Shown here: positions 10,620-23,130 of the stretch, in pieces
How the letters are laid out: each line of letters opens with the position of its first letter
Position numbering within the stretch: position 1 is the stretch's first letter
NCBI GenBank assembly: GCA_021292165.1
Contig: CM037878.1
Coordinates: 292,254,971 to 292,318,970, forward strand
Length of the DNA stretch: 64,000 nucleotides
From: Shinisaurus crocodilurus
Taxonomy: Eukaryota; Chordata; Lepidosauria; Squamata; Shinisauridae
Direction: 5' to 3'
Translations under genes and position numbers: made by a program
The notes under the pieces: model-generated
Databases searched by the model: none
What the model was told of the DNA's origin: nothing
Seen by the model: only the letters and a program-made list of their open reading frames with translations

Positions 10620-11990
10620 TTGCTCTCGCTGGGAGGGACCGCCTGGGGCTGCAAATCCCACGGGGGCGGGGAGGGGGAGGAAGCTGGTGGCTGCTTTGTC
10701 CTTGTCTGTTGCAGCTTTTATTTTGAGCTTTTATCGGAGCTATCCGTGGTGGGGGACCTGTTTTGGGGGAAAGGAGTTCAGCACCGTGGGTAGCTCCTAT
10801 AAAGCTCAAAAAAAAGAAAAAAGAAGCTGCAATGGATAAGGAGCCCCGCTGACACGGGGTGGGGGTGGGGGAACCACCAGCCAGCCTCCCTTGCACCTTC
10901 AGCCAGGACATGCTTGGTGAGAAAACATGCTTAAAGCCTGGTTTGGTCCTACAGCATAAGCCCCATTACTTGTGAGGAAACCTGTGTAGGATTCAGCTGC
11001 AAGAATGTTGTGGTCTTGTGCACGCTTACATTTTAAAAATTTTTAATAGTATTCATTGCATTTCTGTGCTGGCCAATAGCTGGTATAAAAACTAAAACAG
11101 CAGTATAAAACCGAAAGTAGAAACCAGCAGTGGTGTGAAGATTTGAAAATACAATAACAGGTTTGAAAGCAACAATAGAACTAAGATGTGTGGGAGAATA
11201 ACATGTTATCCACCTGGCACCTGTACTGTCTTAATCTGCTAGGATCCAAGTTACATCTGAAATGTAACTGTTTATCAAATAAGGTTGCAGCCCAGGGCAT
11301 AATTACTAGAGAGTACGCCCCCTTTCAGTTTAGTGGGACTTACTTCTGAGTAAGCATGTTAAGTTTCAGGGTAGGTGAGTTGCAAAATATTAAAGCGGAA
11401 TCGTGAAATGACGTGAGATGAGGCATTTGCCAGCACATGTCTAAGCCAAACTTCCTCAGAATTACTCTGGGAAACTCACTGCTGCAAAGCTCTGCGATCC
11501 ACTTGTCTGTGAGTAAAGCTCACATAATTCAGTGGGACTTCTGAGTAAGATATAGGGTTGGGCTGAGAGTGTAGCATGTTTGCCAATCCAAATCCTAGCT
11601 TTGGCAGTTTCGGATACAGATACGTGCAGCAATTTCTTCTACATCGATTGCTGTCAGACTTCCTGTCTCCAGGAATCCTTTGCACATCAGTTCATCCACA
11701 GAGGAACTCTGAACATCTTCCATGGAAATCAGCTGCATTGGAGAGGATTCTGGGCATGCTCTATAGGGCACATTTAGCTTGGGGAGGGCAGTTGCTGGGC
11801 CTGGTGGGTCTCCAGTTGACCTGTGTGAGCCCAAGGGTGCAGCCTGGAACATATCCGACACTCTTCTGTGGCTTTTTGGGGGGGTACAGGTTAAAAGGGG
11901 GTCAGCAACCTGTCTTTCCGGGAACCGTCTTCTACTATTAAACCTATTGAAGAACCATGGATAAGCTTCCAAGAAACTGTAGAACTCCCC
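10620..11990. other. Region upstream of LIPT2 without recognised genes
   Basis: I see no conserved coding block or clear transposon termini here. Scattered GTTTACTC-type repeat tails and a short inverted motif around 10700-10830 are present. Confidence 0.4.
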
Positions 11991-12022
11991 AGAACACAGG
12001 TTGAAAACCTCTGATCTGTACA

Positions 12023-12950
12023 CAAAAGCAACAAAGGGTCTTGTGGCAACTTAAAGACTAACACATTTTATTATGGCATCATCATCAGGCGATCACTCGT
12101 GACCGAGTAAGATTGTCTTCCGGGATAAAAGGAGGAAATTCTAAAGAAGATTGTGTAGACTCTAGCGATGGGTCCGTAAGTGACTGTGGAGGCCAATTCT
12201 AGATCCACACAGCTTCCCACAGTGAGGACACAGGTTACCAGATGGAAGATGGTCCTGTAAAGGATTCATTTGACGTGCTTTTCGCTTAGCACGTTTCTCC
12301 CTTTCACCTTGCACTCGGGCTTCTTCAAAGTCCATGGAACCTTTGTGAAAGGCCAACCTCCATTTAGATCGTTCATGGGCCAGAGCTTCCCAGTTTTCAA
12401 TGCTTACGGTATATTGCATTTTTTTAGATTAGCCTTATGAACATCTTTAAACCTCTTATATTGACCACCGATATTCCGCTTTCCATCCTTGAGTTGGGAG
12501 TAAAGTAACTGCTTTGGGAGACGGCAGTCAGGCATTCGAACAACATGACCGGTCCACTGAAGTTGGCGTTGAAGGATCATTTTTACAATGCTAGTAGTCT
12601 TTGCTTCTTCCAGTACACTGACATTTGTTCGCCTGTCTTCCCAAGTGATTTGCAGGATTTTCCGGAGGCAACGTTGATGAAACCTTTCAAGGAGGTGGAA
12701 GTGACGTTTATAGATAGTCCATGTTTCGCAGGCATACAATAAAGTTGGTAATACAATGGCTTCATAAACCAGTGTTTTGGTCTTCTTACAAATATCCCGA
12801 TCCTCGAACACTCTATGTTCATCGTCTGAGCTCCGCAAGTGCCGCATTTTCTCGAATTATGGCATAAGCTTTATTCCAAATATTCAAAAGCTTATGCCAT
12901 AATAAAACGTGTTAGTCTTTAAGATGCCACAAGACCCTTTGTTGTTTTTG
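12023..12950. mobile_element. Inverted-repeat DNA element split by a LINE
   Basis: Ends CAACAAAGGGTCTTGTGGCA (about 12030) and TGCCACAAGACCCTTTGTTG (about 12926) are perfect complements, each followed by a TTAAAGACTAACAC / GTGTTAGTCTTTAA arm. A LINE occupies 12080-12855. The remaining element is only about 150 bases. Confidence 0.7.
12080..12855 (-). pseudogene. RTE/R4-like LINE copy with 5' inversion
   Basis: It is flanked by a 10-bp target duplication ATTATGGCAT (12070-12079, 12856-12865). It encodes the same RT tail and zinc finger as the copy at 991, but the frame is broken near 12410 by a short replacement shared with the 13901 copy. The last ~37 bases (about 12819-12855) are in the opposite orientation to the rest. 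Confidence 0.85.
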
Positions 12951-13809
12951 CTGCAACGCACTGAGCTGAAAACTGACCTACATGTGCATCACCCTGGCAG
13001 TGCCTACACAAAATGCCTCCCATTTAAGAATTTGGTATCGTGTGAAGTATCTTTAACAAGTGACTTCAGTAGTTCACCTCTTGTCCTGAAGTAATCAGGG
13101 GTGTTGACTGCCATTGGTTTCAGTGGGATGACCCCAGGATCAAGAGCTTACATAGATCATGGCCCAAATCATTTTTTAATCACCCCACTTGTGTTTTTCA
13201 AGTTTATCTTTGTAATAATGAGGGCTGGGTATGTGTGGAATTAATCAATGCAGAGATTCTCAGCCGTCAAACAAGAAGTTGGGCTGCTACTATGCAAAAG
13301 CGTCTTGGAAAGTCTACGCGTGTCCTTCAGGATGTGTGTTTGTTTGTTCAACCACATCTGCTTTGTGATAACCTTTGATGTAATTCCAAACTATTATAGT
13401 GTCCTTAAGGAACATGCCTTCGAATGGCTTGGTTAATAATTTTTAAAGAGTTTAAAGAATAATAAAATTATCCAAACGTAACTTTTACAGACTATTCTAT
13501 GCAGAAATAAAACTTCAGGTAAACTGGTTCCGAGCTGCATCTTGGCTTCAAACAAGACCTGATTGTGCCTCTTACAGGGTTCATTTCAGAGGGCAAAATA
13601 GGGATCTCGTGTATCGTTTGCACATCTGTACACTGCAAACATGGAACCAGTGTGGCTAAAACTGGTTGGGTTCTACTGCACATGCAGGTTGCAGGAAAGC
13701 ACTTACTCATGCTGACACCAGACAACAAAGCATAATGTTGAAAAGTAAGTAAGTAGTTAAGTAGTGGGGTTTTGATTATCCAACTTGAGCGGCAGAATAT
13801 CGTGGGCCA

Positions 13810-13900
13810 CCTGTCTGCCGGCAAAGCATGTGCTCTGCCACTCAGCTACAGAGGTGCTTTGCATGTAGAAAGTCCCAAGTTCAGCCCTGGCATCTCCAGG
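13810..13900 (+). repeat. Possible tRNA-derived SINE fragment
   Basis: The GCTCTGCCACTCAGCTAC and AAGTTCAGCCCTGGCATCT blocks look like degraded tRNA-type A and B box regions. It is short and uncertain. Confidence 0.3.
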
Positions 13901-15440
13901 TCATCATCATCAGGCGATCACTCGTGACCGAGTAAGATTGTCTTCCGGGATAAAAGGAGGAAATTCTAAAGAAGATTGTGTAGACTCTAGCGATGGGTCC
14001 GTAAGTGACTGTGGAGGCCAATTCTAGATCCACACAGCTTCCCACAGTGAGGACACAGGTTACCAGATAGAAGATGGTCCTGTAAAGGATTCATTTGACG
14101 TGCTTTTCGCTTAGCACGTTTCTCCCTTTCACCTTGCACTCGGGCTTCTTCAAAGTCCATGGAACCTTTGTGAAAGGCCAACCTCCATTTAGATCGTTCA
14201 TGGGCCAGAGCTTCCCAGTTTTCAATGCTTACGGTATATTGCATTTTTTTAGATTAGCCTTATGAACATCTTTAAACCTCTTATATTGACCACCGATATT
14301 CCGCTTTCCATCCTTGAGTTGGGAGTAAAGTAACTGCTTTGGGAGACGGCAGTCAGGCATTCGAACAACATGACCGGTCCACTGAAGTTGGCGTTGAAGG
14401 ATCATTTTTTCAATGCTAGTAGTCTTTGCTTCTTCCAGTACACTGACATTTGTTCGCCTATCTTCCCAAGTAATTTGCAGGATTTTCCGGAGGCATCGTT
14501 GATGAAACCTTTCAAGGAGGTGGAAGTGACGTTTATAGATAGTCCATGTTTCGCAGGCATACAATAAAGTTGGTAATACAATGGCTTCATAAACCAGTGT
14601 TTTGGTCTTCTTACAAATATCCCGATCCTCGAACACTCTATGTTTCATTCGAGAAAATGCGGCACTTGCGGAGCTCAGACGATGCTGGATTTCACTGTCG
14701 ATGTTAGCTGTAACAGAAAGATAGCTGCCAAGATAGAGAAAATGATCGACATTTTCCAGTATTGTCCCGCCAAGCTGGAGAGATGGCATCACCAAAGGAT
14801 TGGCTTGCACTTGCTGATGAAGCACTTTGGTTTTTTTGATGTTAAGTGAGAGACCAAGTTTTTCGTATGCTTCTGCAAAAGCATTTAGGATAGTTTGGAG
14901 ATCATCCTCTGAATGTGCAGAGACCACATTATCATCAGCATACTGAAGTTCCACAACGGAGGTTGTAATTACCTTACTTTTTGCTTTCAGCCTGCTGAGA
15001 TTAAAAAGCTTTCCATCTGTTCGATATATAATTCCCACACCGGTGGGAAGTTTCCCCTCGACAAGATGTAAAACCATGGCGATGAAAATGGCAAATAATG
15101 TTGGGGCGATAACACATCCCTGTTTAACACCTGATCCCACTTTAAATGGAGCACCATGAGAGCCGTTGTTGTCCAAAACTGTTGCCGTCATGTTGTCATG
15201 GAGAAGTCGCAAGATATTCACAAATTTATTGGGGCATCCAATTTTCATAAGGATAGTCCAGAGAGCTGTACGATCTACAGTATCAAAGGCCTTAGCCAAA
15301 TCAATAAATGCCATATAAAGGGGTTGATTTTGCTCCCGGCATTTTTCTTGGAGCTGACGTGCAGTAAAAATCATGTCTACTGTCCCTCTAGAGGGGCGGA
15401 AACCATATTGAGTTTCAGGGAGGATCTCTGTGGAAATGTT
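13901..15440 (-). pseudogene. RTE/R4-like LINE, longest copy with RT domain
   Basis: The minus strand encodes most of a reverse transcriptase: QYGFRPSRGTVD just before 15374, FIDLAKAFDTVDR, SGVKQGCVIAPTLFAIF and the catalytic block VELQYADDNVV (the YADD active site). The RT tail and CPHCGKLC zinc finger follow. The polyprotein frame runs from the truncation point at about 15440 to about 14229, where a small indel shifts the frame before the zinc finger. The endonuclease is missing. Confidence 0.9.
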
Positions 15441-15886
15441 GTGATATGTATCACTTTACAAGCTTCAGTACATTGTTTACACATGGAAGGTACCGTGTGG
15501 CTCTGTAAACAGGTTTATTATGCCTAGACCACAGAGTCTATTCTCAGAGGCATGAGAACCAGAACTGTGGGAAAGGAACGAGCTAGTCACAGGCAGAAGC
15601 CATTTAAGGGGAAGGTTTTGTTCTTCTTCTCTTGTTCTTTTCCTTTGTTCCTGCAACAACGTAACACCGTTGCTGAGGTGGAGTGAAGCTCAACTTACTC
15701 CACTGGACTTAATGCTTGCTATGCATTTATACTCTGCACATGGACTGTAACTAGGAAACATATACTCTGTAGAACTTGACTTGATAAGTAAATAAACAGG
15801 TAGTATTAGAACCTGTGGTGTTCCAGAGTGTTTCCTGACTCCTTGGATTAATCTGCAACGGGGAAGCTGGAAGCAAGTGTCATAAC

Positions 15887-16256
15887 CAGGGCTGTGGAGT
15901 CGGTAGATAAATGTTCCGACTCCGACTCCTCAGTTTTTTGTACTTCCGACTCCGACTCCCCGACTCCGACTCCTCTGTATTAATATGCTAATTAATTAAT
16001 TAATATGCGAGGTAGTTGGGCAGAAGCTGCTGCCTTCTCCTTTTTGTGTGCTGATCTGCTGCTGAAGATAGGGCAGTGGGAGGATCCAGGAGGGGCATTT
16101 ATTATAAAACAGAAGTCATTAATTATAACTGTTTGTGAATTGGGACATTTAAACTTGCTTTTTTAAAAATTCCAATCTAAATTCAGTCGGAGTCGGTGCA
16201 TTGTTTTCCGACTCCAGGTACCCAAAATTTCCTCCGACTCCGACTCCACAGCCTTG
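15887..16256. mobile_element. hAT element with GGAGTCGG ends
   Basis: Ends CAGGGCTGTGGAGTCGG and CCGACTCCACAGCCTTG are flanked by the 8-bp duplication GTCATAAC (15879-15886, 16257-16264). Subterminal CCGACTCC motifs are repeated. It is non-coding. Confidence 0.85.
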
Positions 16257-16569
16257 GTCATAACAAGGGCAAGCTGGGCTGATAAGGCTGGTTCTGCACG
16301 CTGTACGCTGCGAAGGGAGGTGAGCTCTGCTAAGATCTGTGCGTGGAAGTCCAGCTGATAGCACACAGATTGGATTTTAAAATCTCCCAGCATCACACCA
16401 ACAGGAAAAACTCCTGCCTGAAATCCTGGAAAGCTGCTGCCAGTCAGTGTTGACAATACTGGGCTAGATGGACCAATAGGCTGACGCGGCATAAGGCAGC
16501 TTCCTGTGTTCCTCTGTCTGCATGTCCCTAGGAATGGTGGTGAGAGCGTGCAGGCACTGCATGCGCTAG

Positions 16570-17560
16570 AACCAATCAAATAAGTTTATTTAGTCCACAG
16601 ACCCTTAATACATAAAAACAAGTATTTATACAATTGTTAAAAAAATAAAATAAAAATTGGTATTAAAACAATGACTAATACATTAAAAAACAGTTTTTAG
16701 AACAGTTATTGTTAAAAGAGTTATTAAAACAGTACCTAATTATAAATTATAACAGCAAAACAATTTGGGTATTCCGTAATAAAATAATATCATCCTCATC
16801 ATTTTATTATATATTCACAAACTATTTTAAAACACAGGATGATCTTTAAAATAAAATACATAAATCAAAAGCATACTACCATTAAAAACATTTAAAATCT
16901 AAACATATACAGTATGGTAGAATATTGTCAGGTAGTTGTTACCTCATGAGACTGATGGATGGTCTTACGAATTTTAGTAGCTGAATATAAAAACTTTGCA
17001 ACAATCTCTGTTATATATTTATTAGCACCTGACAATAAATGGATCACATACCAGTCAGAGGATCTTCCAGGGAATTTATTTAGAATAGGTGCAATACGTC
17101 TCAGTCGCTCATCTCTATAGAAGTTGCAAAAAAGAAGTACATGGGATAGAGACTCTACCACTTCATCTCCACATGGGCAGAGACGATTTGCATAGGGAAT
17201 TCCCTGGAAGCGACCATCCAATACAGCAGATGGAATTGCATTAAACCTAGCTTTCGAGAAAACTATCCGATATTTGGGAACAGTCAGATTTTCAAGATAT
17301 GCGCTAGAACAGTCTTCCACAACCTGGTGCTTTCCAGATGTTTTGGTGTTCGGCTCCCAGCAGCCCCAGCCAGCATGGGCAATGGTCAAGGATGCTGGGA
17401 GTTGTAGTCTAAAACATCCAGTCTGGAGGGCAACCAGGATGGGGGAAGGCTGCGCTAGAAGATGCACATGTGATAAAGATCTTTCCGATGTCAGACCCCC
17501 TACATGCAGCATCAGCAAAAGCAAGGGCTTTCCCACGGACAGCACAAGTGGCGAGGAATG
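16570..17560 (-). pseudogene. LINE 3' end with CPCG-type C-terminus
   Basis: The minus strand encodes FSKARFNAIPSAVLDGRF and then LCPCGDEVVESLSHVLLFC-NFYRDER, a zinc-finger-like LINE C-terminus. It is followed by a long AT-rich 3' UTR. A family C MITE (17310-17452) interrupts it. The clade is not recognised with confidence. Confidence 0.6.
17310..17452. mobile_element. Palindromic hAT MITE, family C
   Basis: Left arm CAGTCTTCCACAACCTGG, right arm ending GGGGGAAGGCTG; the 8-bp duplication is CGCTAGAA (17302-17309, 17453-17460). It is more diverged than families A and B. Confidence 0.8.
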
Positions 17561-17900
17561 GCTAAACCTGACCTAAGCCGCCAGCAGTTCCGCTGCTTCC
17601 TGGAACACGCCGTGACGCACATTGCAGTGAATCGAAAGGAAAGCAAGTAAAAGTGAACCCTGAGTGGCAGTGAGCGCTACTTGCCCTTGTTTACTTTCTC
17701 GCACGGAAAAACATGGGGAAGGACCATAACAAAGACTGTTAAACGTGTTTATATAAGGCAAGCGTATTCCAAGACAAGCACCAGCCAAGAAACGCAATGG
17801 ACCCAGTCAAATCTGATAGATTACAATGGTTATGGCCTCATACTTCCATTGACTCCTTGCTCAATTCTGGGTCCAGATATGTTTATCCTAGTTGCCTGAT

Positions 17901-18425
17901 GAACATAAGAAGAGCTCTGCTGGATCAGACCGACAGGCCCATCTACTTCAGCATCCTGTTCCCACAGTGGCCAACCAGCTGCCTCGGGGAAGCCCACAAG
18001 TGCAACATGTTCCCCGGCAACTGGCATACAAAGGAATGCTGCCTCTGATTCTGGAGGTAGCATAGAGCCATCAGGACTAGTAGCCATTGATCTTCATGAA
18101 TGGGTCTAATTTCCTCTTAAAGCCATTCATGTTGCTGGCCATCACTACATCTCAGTGTTCTCCAACCTTGGGCCCCCAGATGTTTTTGGCCTACAACTCC
18201 CGGGGCATGCTGGGAGTTGTAGGCCAAAAACATCTGGGGACCCAAGGTTGGAGAACACTGCTACATCTTATGACAGTGAATTCCATAGGTGCTGTATGAA
18301 CAAGCCCTTCCTTTTATCTGTCCTGAATCTCTCACCATTCAGGTTCATTGGGTGACCCTGAGCTCTAATATGAGAAAGGAAGGAACACTTCTCTCTGTCC
18401 ACTTTCTCCACGCACCATGCATCTT
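17901..18425 (-). mobile_element. CR1-type LINE (second subfamily) 3' end, split by a MITE
   Basis: The GAACATAAGAAGAGC-TCTGCTGGATCAGACC start and the GAATTCCATAG region match 31309-32240 and 55480-56540. The family A MITE at 18153-18260 is inserted in it. Confidence 0.65.
18153..18260. mobile_element. Palindromic hAT MITE, family A, short loop
   Basis: It is flanked by CTACATCT (18145-18152, 18261-18268). It is 108 bases long because the central loop is deleted, leaving an almost pure hairpin. Confidence 0.88.
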
Positions 18426-18596
18426 GTTACGCACCGCTATAATGTACCTACACGCGCACACACACACACACACGTACCAGCTGCCTTTTTTCTAAACCAA
18501 AAAGCCCCAGTCTAGGTGTTCCAGGTTTCTGCACCTTTCCCAGCTCTGCGTCAACCCTTTTAACCCATTTCGAGATGGGTCACCCAGAATGGTTCA

Positions 18597-19333
18597 TCAT
18601 AGAATCATAGAAAAGTAGAGTTGGAAGGGGCCTACAAGGCCATCGAGTCCAACCCCCTGCTCAATGCAGGAATCTAGGTCAAAGCATCTCTGACAGATGT
18701 CTGTCCAGCTGCACCTTGAATGCCTCCAGAGTGGGAGAGCCCACGACCTCCCTAGGTAGTTGATTCCATTGTCTTATTGCTCTGACAGTCAGGAATTTTT
18801 TCCTGATATTTAGGTGGAATCTAGGTTCCTGTAACTTGAGCCCATTATTCCGTGTCCTGCAAACTGGGATGATCGAGAAGAGGTCCTTGCCCTCCTCTGT
18901 GTGACATCCCTTCAAATACTGGAAGAGTGCGATCATATCTCCCCTCAGTCTCCTCTTCTGAAAGCTAAACATGCCCAGTTCTTTCAGTCTCTCCTCATAG
19001 GGCCTTGTTTCCAGTCCCTTTATCATCCTTGTTGCCCTCCTCTGAACCCTCTCCAGTTTGTCTATGTCCTTCTTAAAGTGAGGTGCCCAGAACTGGACGC
19101 AGTACTCAAGATGAGGCCTAACCAGTGCAGAGTAAAGGGGAATTATCACTTCCCGCGATTTGGAAGCTATACTTCTATTAATACAGCCCAAAATTGCATT
19201 TGCCTTCTTTGCAGCCACATCGCATTGCTGGCTCATATTCAGTTTGTGATCTACCACAATTCCAAGATCCTTCTCACTTGTAGTATTGTTGAGCCAAGTG
19301 TCCCCCATTCTGAGACACACCATGAATTTGTAT
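18597..19333 (-). pseudogene. CR1 LINE, ORF2 C-terminus and 3' UTR
   Basis: The minus strand encodes the typical CR1 end: KDLGIVVDHKLNMSQQCDVA, VRPHLEYCVQFWAPHFKKD and AIRQWNQLPREVVGSPTLEA-FK, ending near 18679. It is followed by the CATAGAATCATAG terminal repeat. It is 5' truncated. Confidence 0.88.
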
Positions 19334-19337
19334 AAAG

Positions 19338-19469
19338 CCGCCTTCCCCAACCTGGTGCCGTCCAGATGTGTTTGACTGCAACTCCCATCGTGTCCAATGG
19401 CCATGCTGGATGGGAATGATGGGAGTTGCAGTCCAGCACATCTGGACGGCACCAGGTTGGGGAAGGCTG
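19338..19469. mobile_element. Palindromic hAT MITE, family C
   Basis: Arms CCTTCCCCAACCTGGTGCCG and CGGCACCAGGTTGGGGAAGG are perfect complements. The flanks GTATAAAG / GTTCAAAG fit a decayed 8-bp duplication. It sits at the truncated 5' end of the CR1. Confidence 0.75.
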
Positions 19470-20734
19470 GTTCAAAGGCATTACTATACCAGCAGGTGCA
19501 CTTCTTTGGTGATGCCCATTTTAGTCACAAAATACACACTGCTGAAAAGCAGGGCGGGTGCCGAAGGAGTGTTTGTTTATTACAAGAAACCCTTGAAGGG
19601 GTATTGCTACCTCTGTCCTCAGAGACACGTTGCCTCCCCCTGTAGGACTCCTTCCCCGGGCCCCTCGGCGAACTTCAAGCTGCCACATGTCGGGTAGAAG
19701 GAAGGTTTTGCCAATGAATGGTCCCACAAATGAACGGCAGATATTCACTTATGTGGGAGGAAGTAAAAGCAAAGAGATGTCAGAGGAACCTGCCACAGAT
19801 TCAATTGAGATCAGGTCTCCCTGAATCCGACCCAAGGATTCTGCCACAGACTGGCTTTTTCTAGGTCACCTGGATTCCACAGACTTGGGGACTGGTATTT
19901 CACTTTCTGGAACTGTGCACAAATTTAGTTGTACAAAAATGGAAAAAGAAAAAAAAAAAAAAGGCCGACCCAAAATGCAACACTTTCCTCCATGGGCTAA
20001 ATTGTGAAAATGCACATTTGGGGGAGGGGGGAGATTTGCACATTTTTGGAAGTGCACAAGTGTGCACTTTCCAACGTGGAGGCAGGTTCGGGAAATTGGG
20101 GGAAAAAAAAAAATCCAGTGCTGTCAAGGAGCAGGCGATGGAGCAAAAGATGCCCGACAATACGCAGAACAGACGGAAGGGGTTTAACGAAATCCGTACA
20201 TCGCTAGCAGCGGACCCACTGTCCGCAGGACAAATGCCACATCCATTCCACAGGAGGGTCAGCAGAGCTGGTGTTGGTACCCAGCATGTCTGGGCAGCTG
20301 CCCAGGGACACGACCAATATCAGATCTGCACCCCCCCACCCCGTGGCAGGCAGCCGTGCCTGCGAGTCACCTGTTAAGTTGGTTTCCAACAATGTCCCAG
20401 AGCAACACTACATCAGGCGCTCCTGGGCATTGTGGGAGATTTACCATGGTGGCTGGGGCCCACCCATGTAGAAGGGTCTCCAGTAGACACACACACACAC
20501 ACACACAAACCTGCAGGTTTATTGTCGCTTCTCTCGAGCGAGAACAATTTTGCCCCACCATCACTTGCATCAAATTCGGGCCCTGGAGTAGAATTAACAA
20601 TCGTGAGTTATTTATACAGCAATTAATTAATGCCACACAGAGCATCTCAATCACCTTTACCAGCCCCCAAGCCCCCTGTAATATAGGTCAGTATAATCAT
20701 CTCCACATTGTCTACTGCGGGAGAGAAAGAGAGA

Positions 20735-20950
20735 GACTGGGTTTGCTCGACACGTGAACGCACTAAGCCGCCCACAGTGGCTTCGCGTGTCACGCAAACC
20801 CATGATGAAACCCATTATTTTTGGCTTATAAGCTGCCCTGACAAGCCAAGGCTTGTAGCCGGGGTTGTCTGAGCCACGCCCACGATGGGATGTCGTGTCA
20901 TCCGAACCCGGACGACATGACCCATCGTGGGCCAAGCCCAGCTACAAGCG
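20735..20950. mobile_element. Inverted-repeat DNA element
   Basis: CCACGATGGGATGTCGTGTC and GACGACATGACCCATCGTGG form a hairpin near 20878-20930, inside a longer element with GGGTTT/AACCC ends. It resembles the family at 36420. Confidence 0.4.
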
Positions 20951-21551
20951 AGCCGCTTGGCAAGAGCGGGGGGCGGCGGCGGGAAATCCCCTCGCTCTTC
21001 TTGTGCAAACGCTCTCAGAGGAAGATTACTACCTGACGCTGCCCAGCAGCGAGTGCAAAAATTGAATTGGGGACTTTTCCAGTTGAGTCCCTTATTTCCT
21101 GTGCTACACACGCTCAGGAAACAACAACAACACGTAAACACACAACTCCAACCTGCCTCATTGCATCTGTACGTGTGTGTTTAGGATCCAATTATTTCCT
21201 TCTTTCCAGGGGAAACACCACATTCATTTATGAACATCAAAGGGCAACGTTTTTTCCTTTTTGGCTTGCCGTGGCGAGGGCCTGTGTGTGATAGCAGGAA
21301 AATGGCGTGACGAAACAAGCCGGGGTTCCTTTCGGAAATGGGAAGAGGAAAAAACGGTCAAGCTTGGTCGTGGTCAGTTTACTGCCAACTTCCTGCTTGC
21401 AAAGCAGAGAAGGGCCCCGGAGTCCAGGAGGTTGCCAACCCAGCCACGAAGGGAAGCACGTTGTTCCTCGGGGCAAAAGGGCACAGAGAGGGCTGCAAAA
21501 GGCCCCTCCTCAAACATTTTGCATCAGGGAGACCTGGATACCAAAGATATA

Positions 21552-21812
21552 CAGTAATACCTTGGATTGAGAGCATAATTCGTTCCGGAACCGTGCTTGT
21601 AATCCAAAACACTCTTATATCAAAGCGAGTCTCTGGCAGACGTGAGCGGGACCGATTTCGGTCCACTACGCCCGCTCAAGGTGAGCGGTTACATCCCTAC
21701 GACTTGTCTTGCAAGACGTCGCTTGTTTATCAAGTCAAAATGTATATTTAAAAAATTGCTTGTCTTGCAAAACGCTCTCAGACCAAGTTACTTGCAATCC
21801 AAGGTATTACTG
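21552..21812. mobile_element. Tc1/mariner-like MITE, left of tandem pair
   Basis: Ends CAGTAATACCTTGGATTG and CAATCCAAGGTATTACTG lie between TA dinucleotides. The body is closely similar to the copy at 3789. Confidence 0.8.
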
Positions 21813-21816
21813 TATA

Positions 21817-22088
21817 CAGTAATACCTTGGATTGCAAGCATAATTCGTTCCGGAAACATGCTTGTAATCCAAAGCACTTGTATATCAAAGCTAAATTCCC
21901 CATAAGACATTTGTACACATTTTTAATTTAAGCTGCAATAAAGGATAGTGTAAAGTCTTCATTTTTCTTGACAGTACTACAGTACTTGTATTGCAAGACG
22001 TCGCTTGTTTATCAAGTTAAAATTTATTTAACTTGATAAGCTTGGTCTTGGATTGCAAGACCAAGTTACTTGCAATCCAAGGTTTTAC

Positions 22089-22090
<2 letters not shown>
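21817..22090. mobile_element. Tc1/mariner-like MITE, right of tandem pair
   Basis: It begins four bases (TATA) after the previous copy ends, so each has its own TA. It ends CAATCCAAGGTTTTACTG and is followed by a (TG)n microsatellite. Confidence 0.8.
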
Positions 22091-22123
<33 letters not shown>

Positions 22124-22289
22124 ATTTTGCTTGGGCGAGTTCATGAGGTGCATATTTTGCACGCCAATTAAGCTGACCCCCATTCACCCGCCAGCAGTCA
22201 ATGGCCCATTCATTCCTACTCACCCATCAGAGTTTGAAGAAGGAGGTGCCTCCCCCGCTAAGCCAGGGATGGGGAACCCCCTTGGGTCA

Positions 22290-23130
22290 AATCCACCACT
22301 TCGGGGAAAAGTTGAGGGCCTAGCAACAGAGGCTTACTGAGGAGCTGCTGTCAAGGTGAAGTGGTCACCCCTTAACTCAGATAAGGACAACGAGGACCAA
22401 CTCGGGTTATTGGAAAAAGGTTTATTGTGCACAATTGGTCCTGCGGACTGTGTCGCAAAGCAGAACCCCGGGCGGGGCTTTTACAACCACTTTTATAGCA
22501 TACCTAAGTCTGGTCATTTGGCAACAGTTCTTTACATTGGTCAGCAAGGTCAAGACAAAAGGGGGGTTTGCTTTAGGGGAGGGGGATTTCCTTACAAGGA
22601 GACAGGAAGATGATCTTACAATCAAGCAGCTGCTAGGTATTTTCTTATCTTGGTCACGTAGGCAGGGTGTGAGACAACAAAACACCTCAACATTTGTGAG
22701 TCAACAACAGCCATTGACGGCCATTGTCAGTCATTGCCGCAGTCATTACCAGCCATTGACTACATTCTTTTAGTATTAGTCATCACCCTGGCAATCTGTC
22801 CACATGCCTGGCTAGAAAATCTTGTAAGGTTTTCTTTTAACTATTTCGTTTCCTTCAAAGGCGCTCCCAGCCGTCCACCTTACAAACCTCAGTCCCAGGC
22901 AGGGCGGGCTCCTGGAGCTGAGCATTATTTCAGCTCCTAGTTGCTTGCTTCTCCTTCGACTGATCGTTTGTGGTGCTTACCCCCTGGATTTGGAATTTCT
23001 GAGAAGACCCTGTTTCTTGGATTGTGCTTGCACTGGACTGTTTGCCGGTGCTTCTGACCTCTGTTGGCCTTTGGACCTTCGCTATGGATTTTCCCCATAG
23101 ATGGCCTCGGTACTGTGCCTGAACCCGCGG
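22290..23130 (-). mobile_element. Probable ERV LTR
   Basis: AAAGGTTTATTGTGC on the plus strand is a minus-strand AATAAACC poly(A) region, in a GC-mixed block without coding potential that resembles an LTR. Ends and target duplication were not found. Confidence 0.35.

Noticed and set aside
9660..10661. Long minus-strand open frame (333 codons) overlapping LIPT2 exon 1
   Set aside because: It is a shadow of the GC-rich exon in another frame: alanine, glycine and proline runs with no family motif. The LIPT2 frame explains the region.
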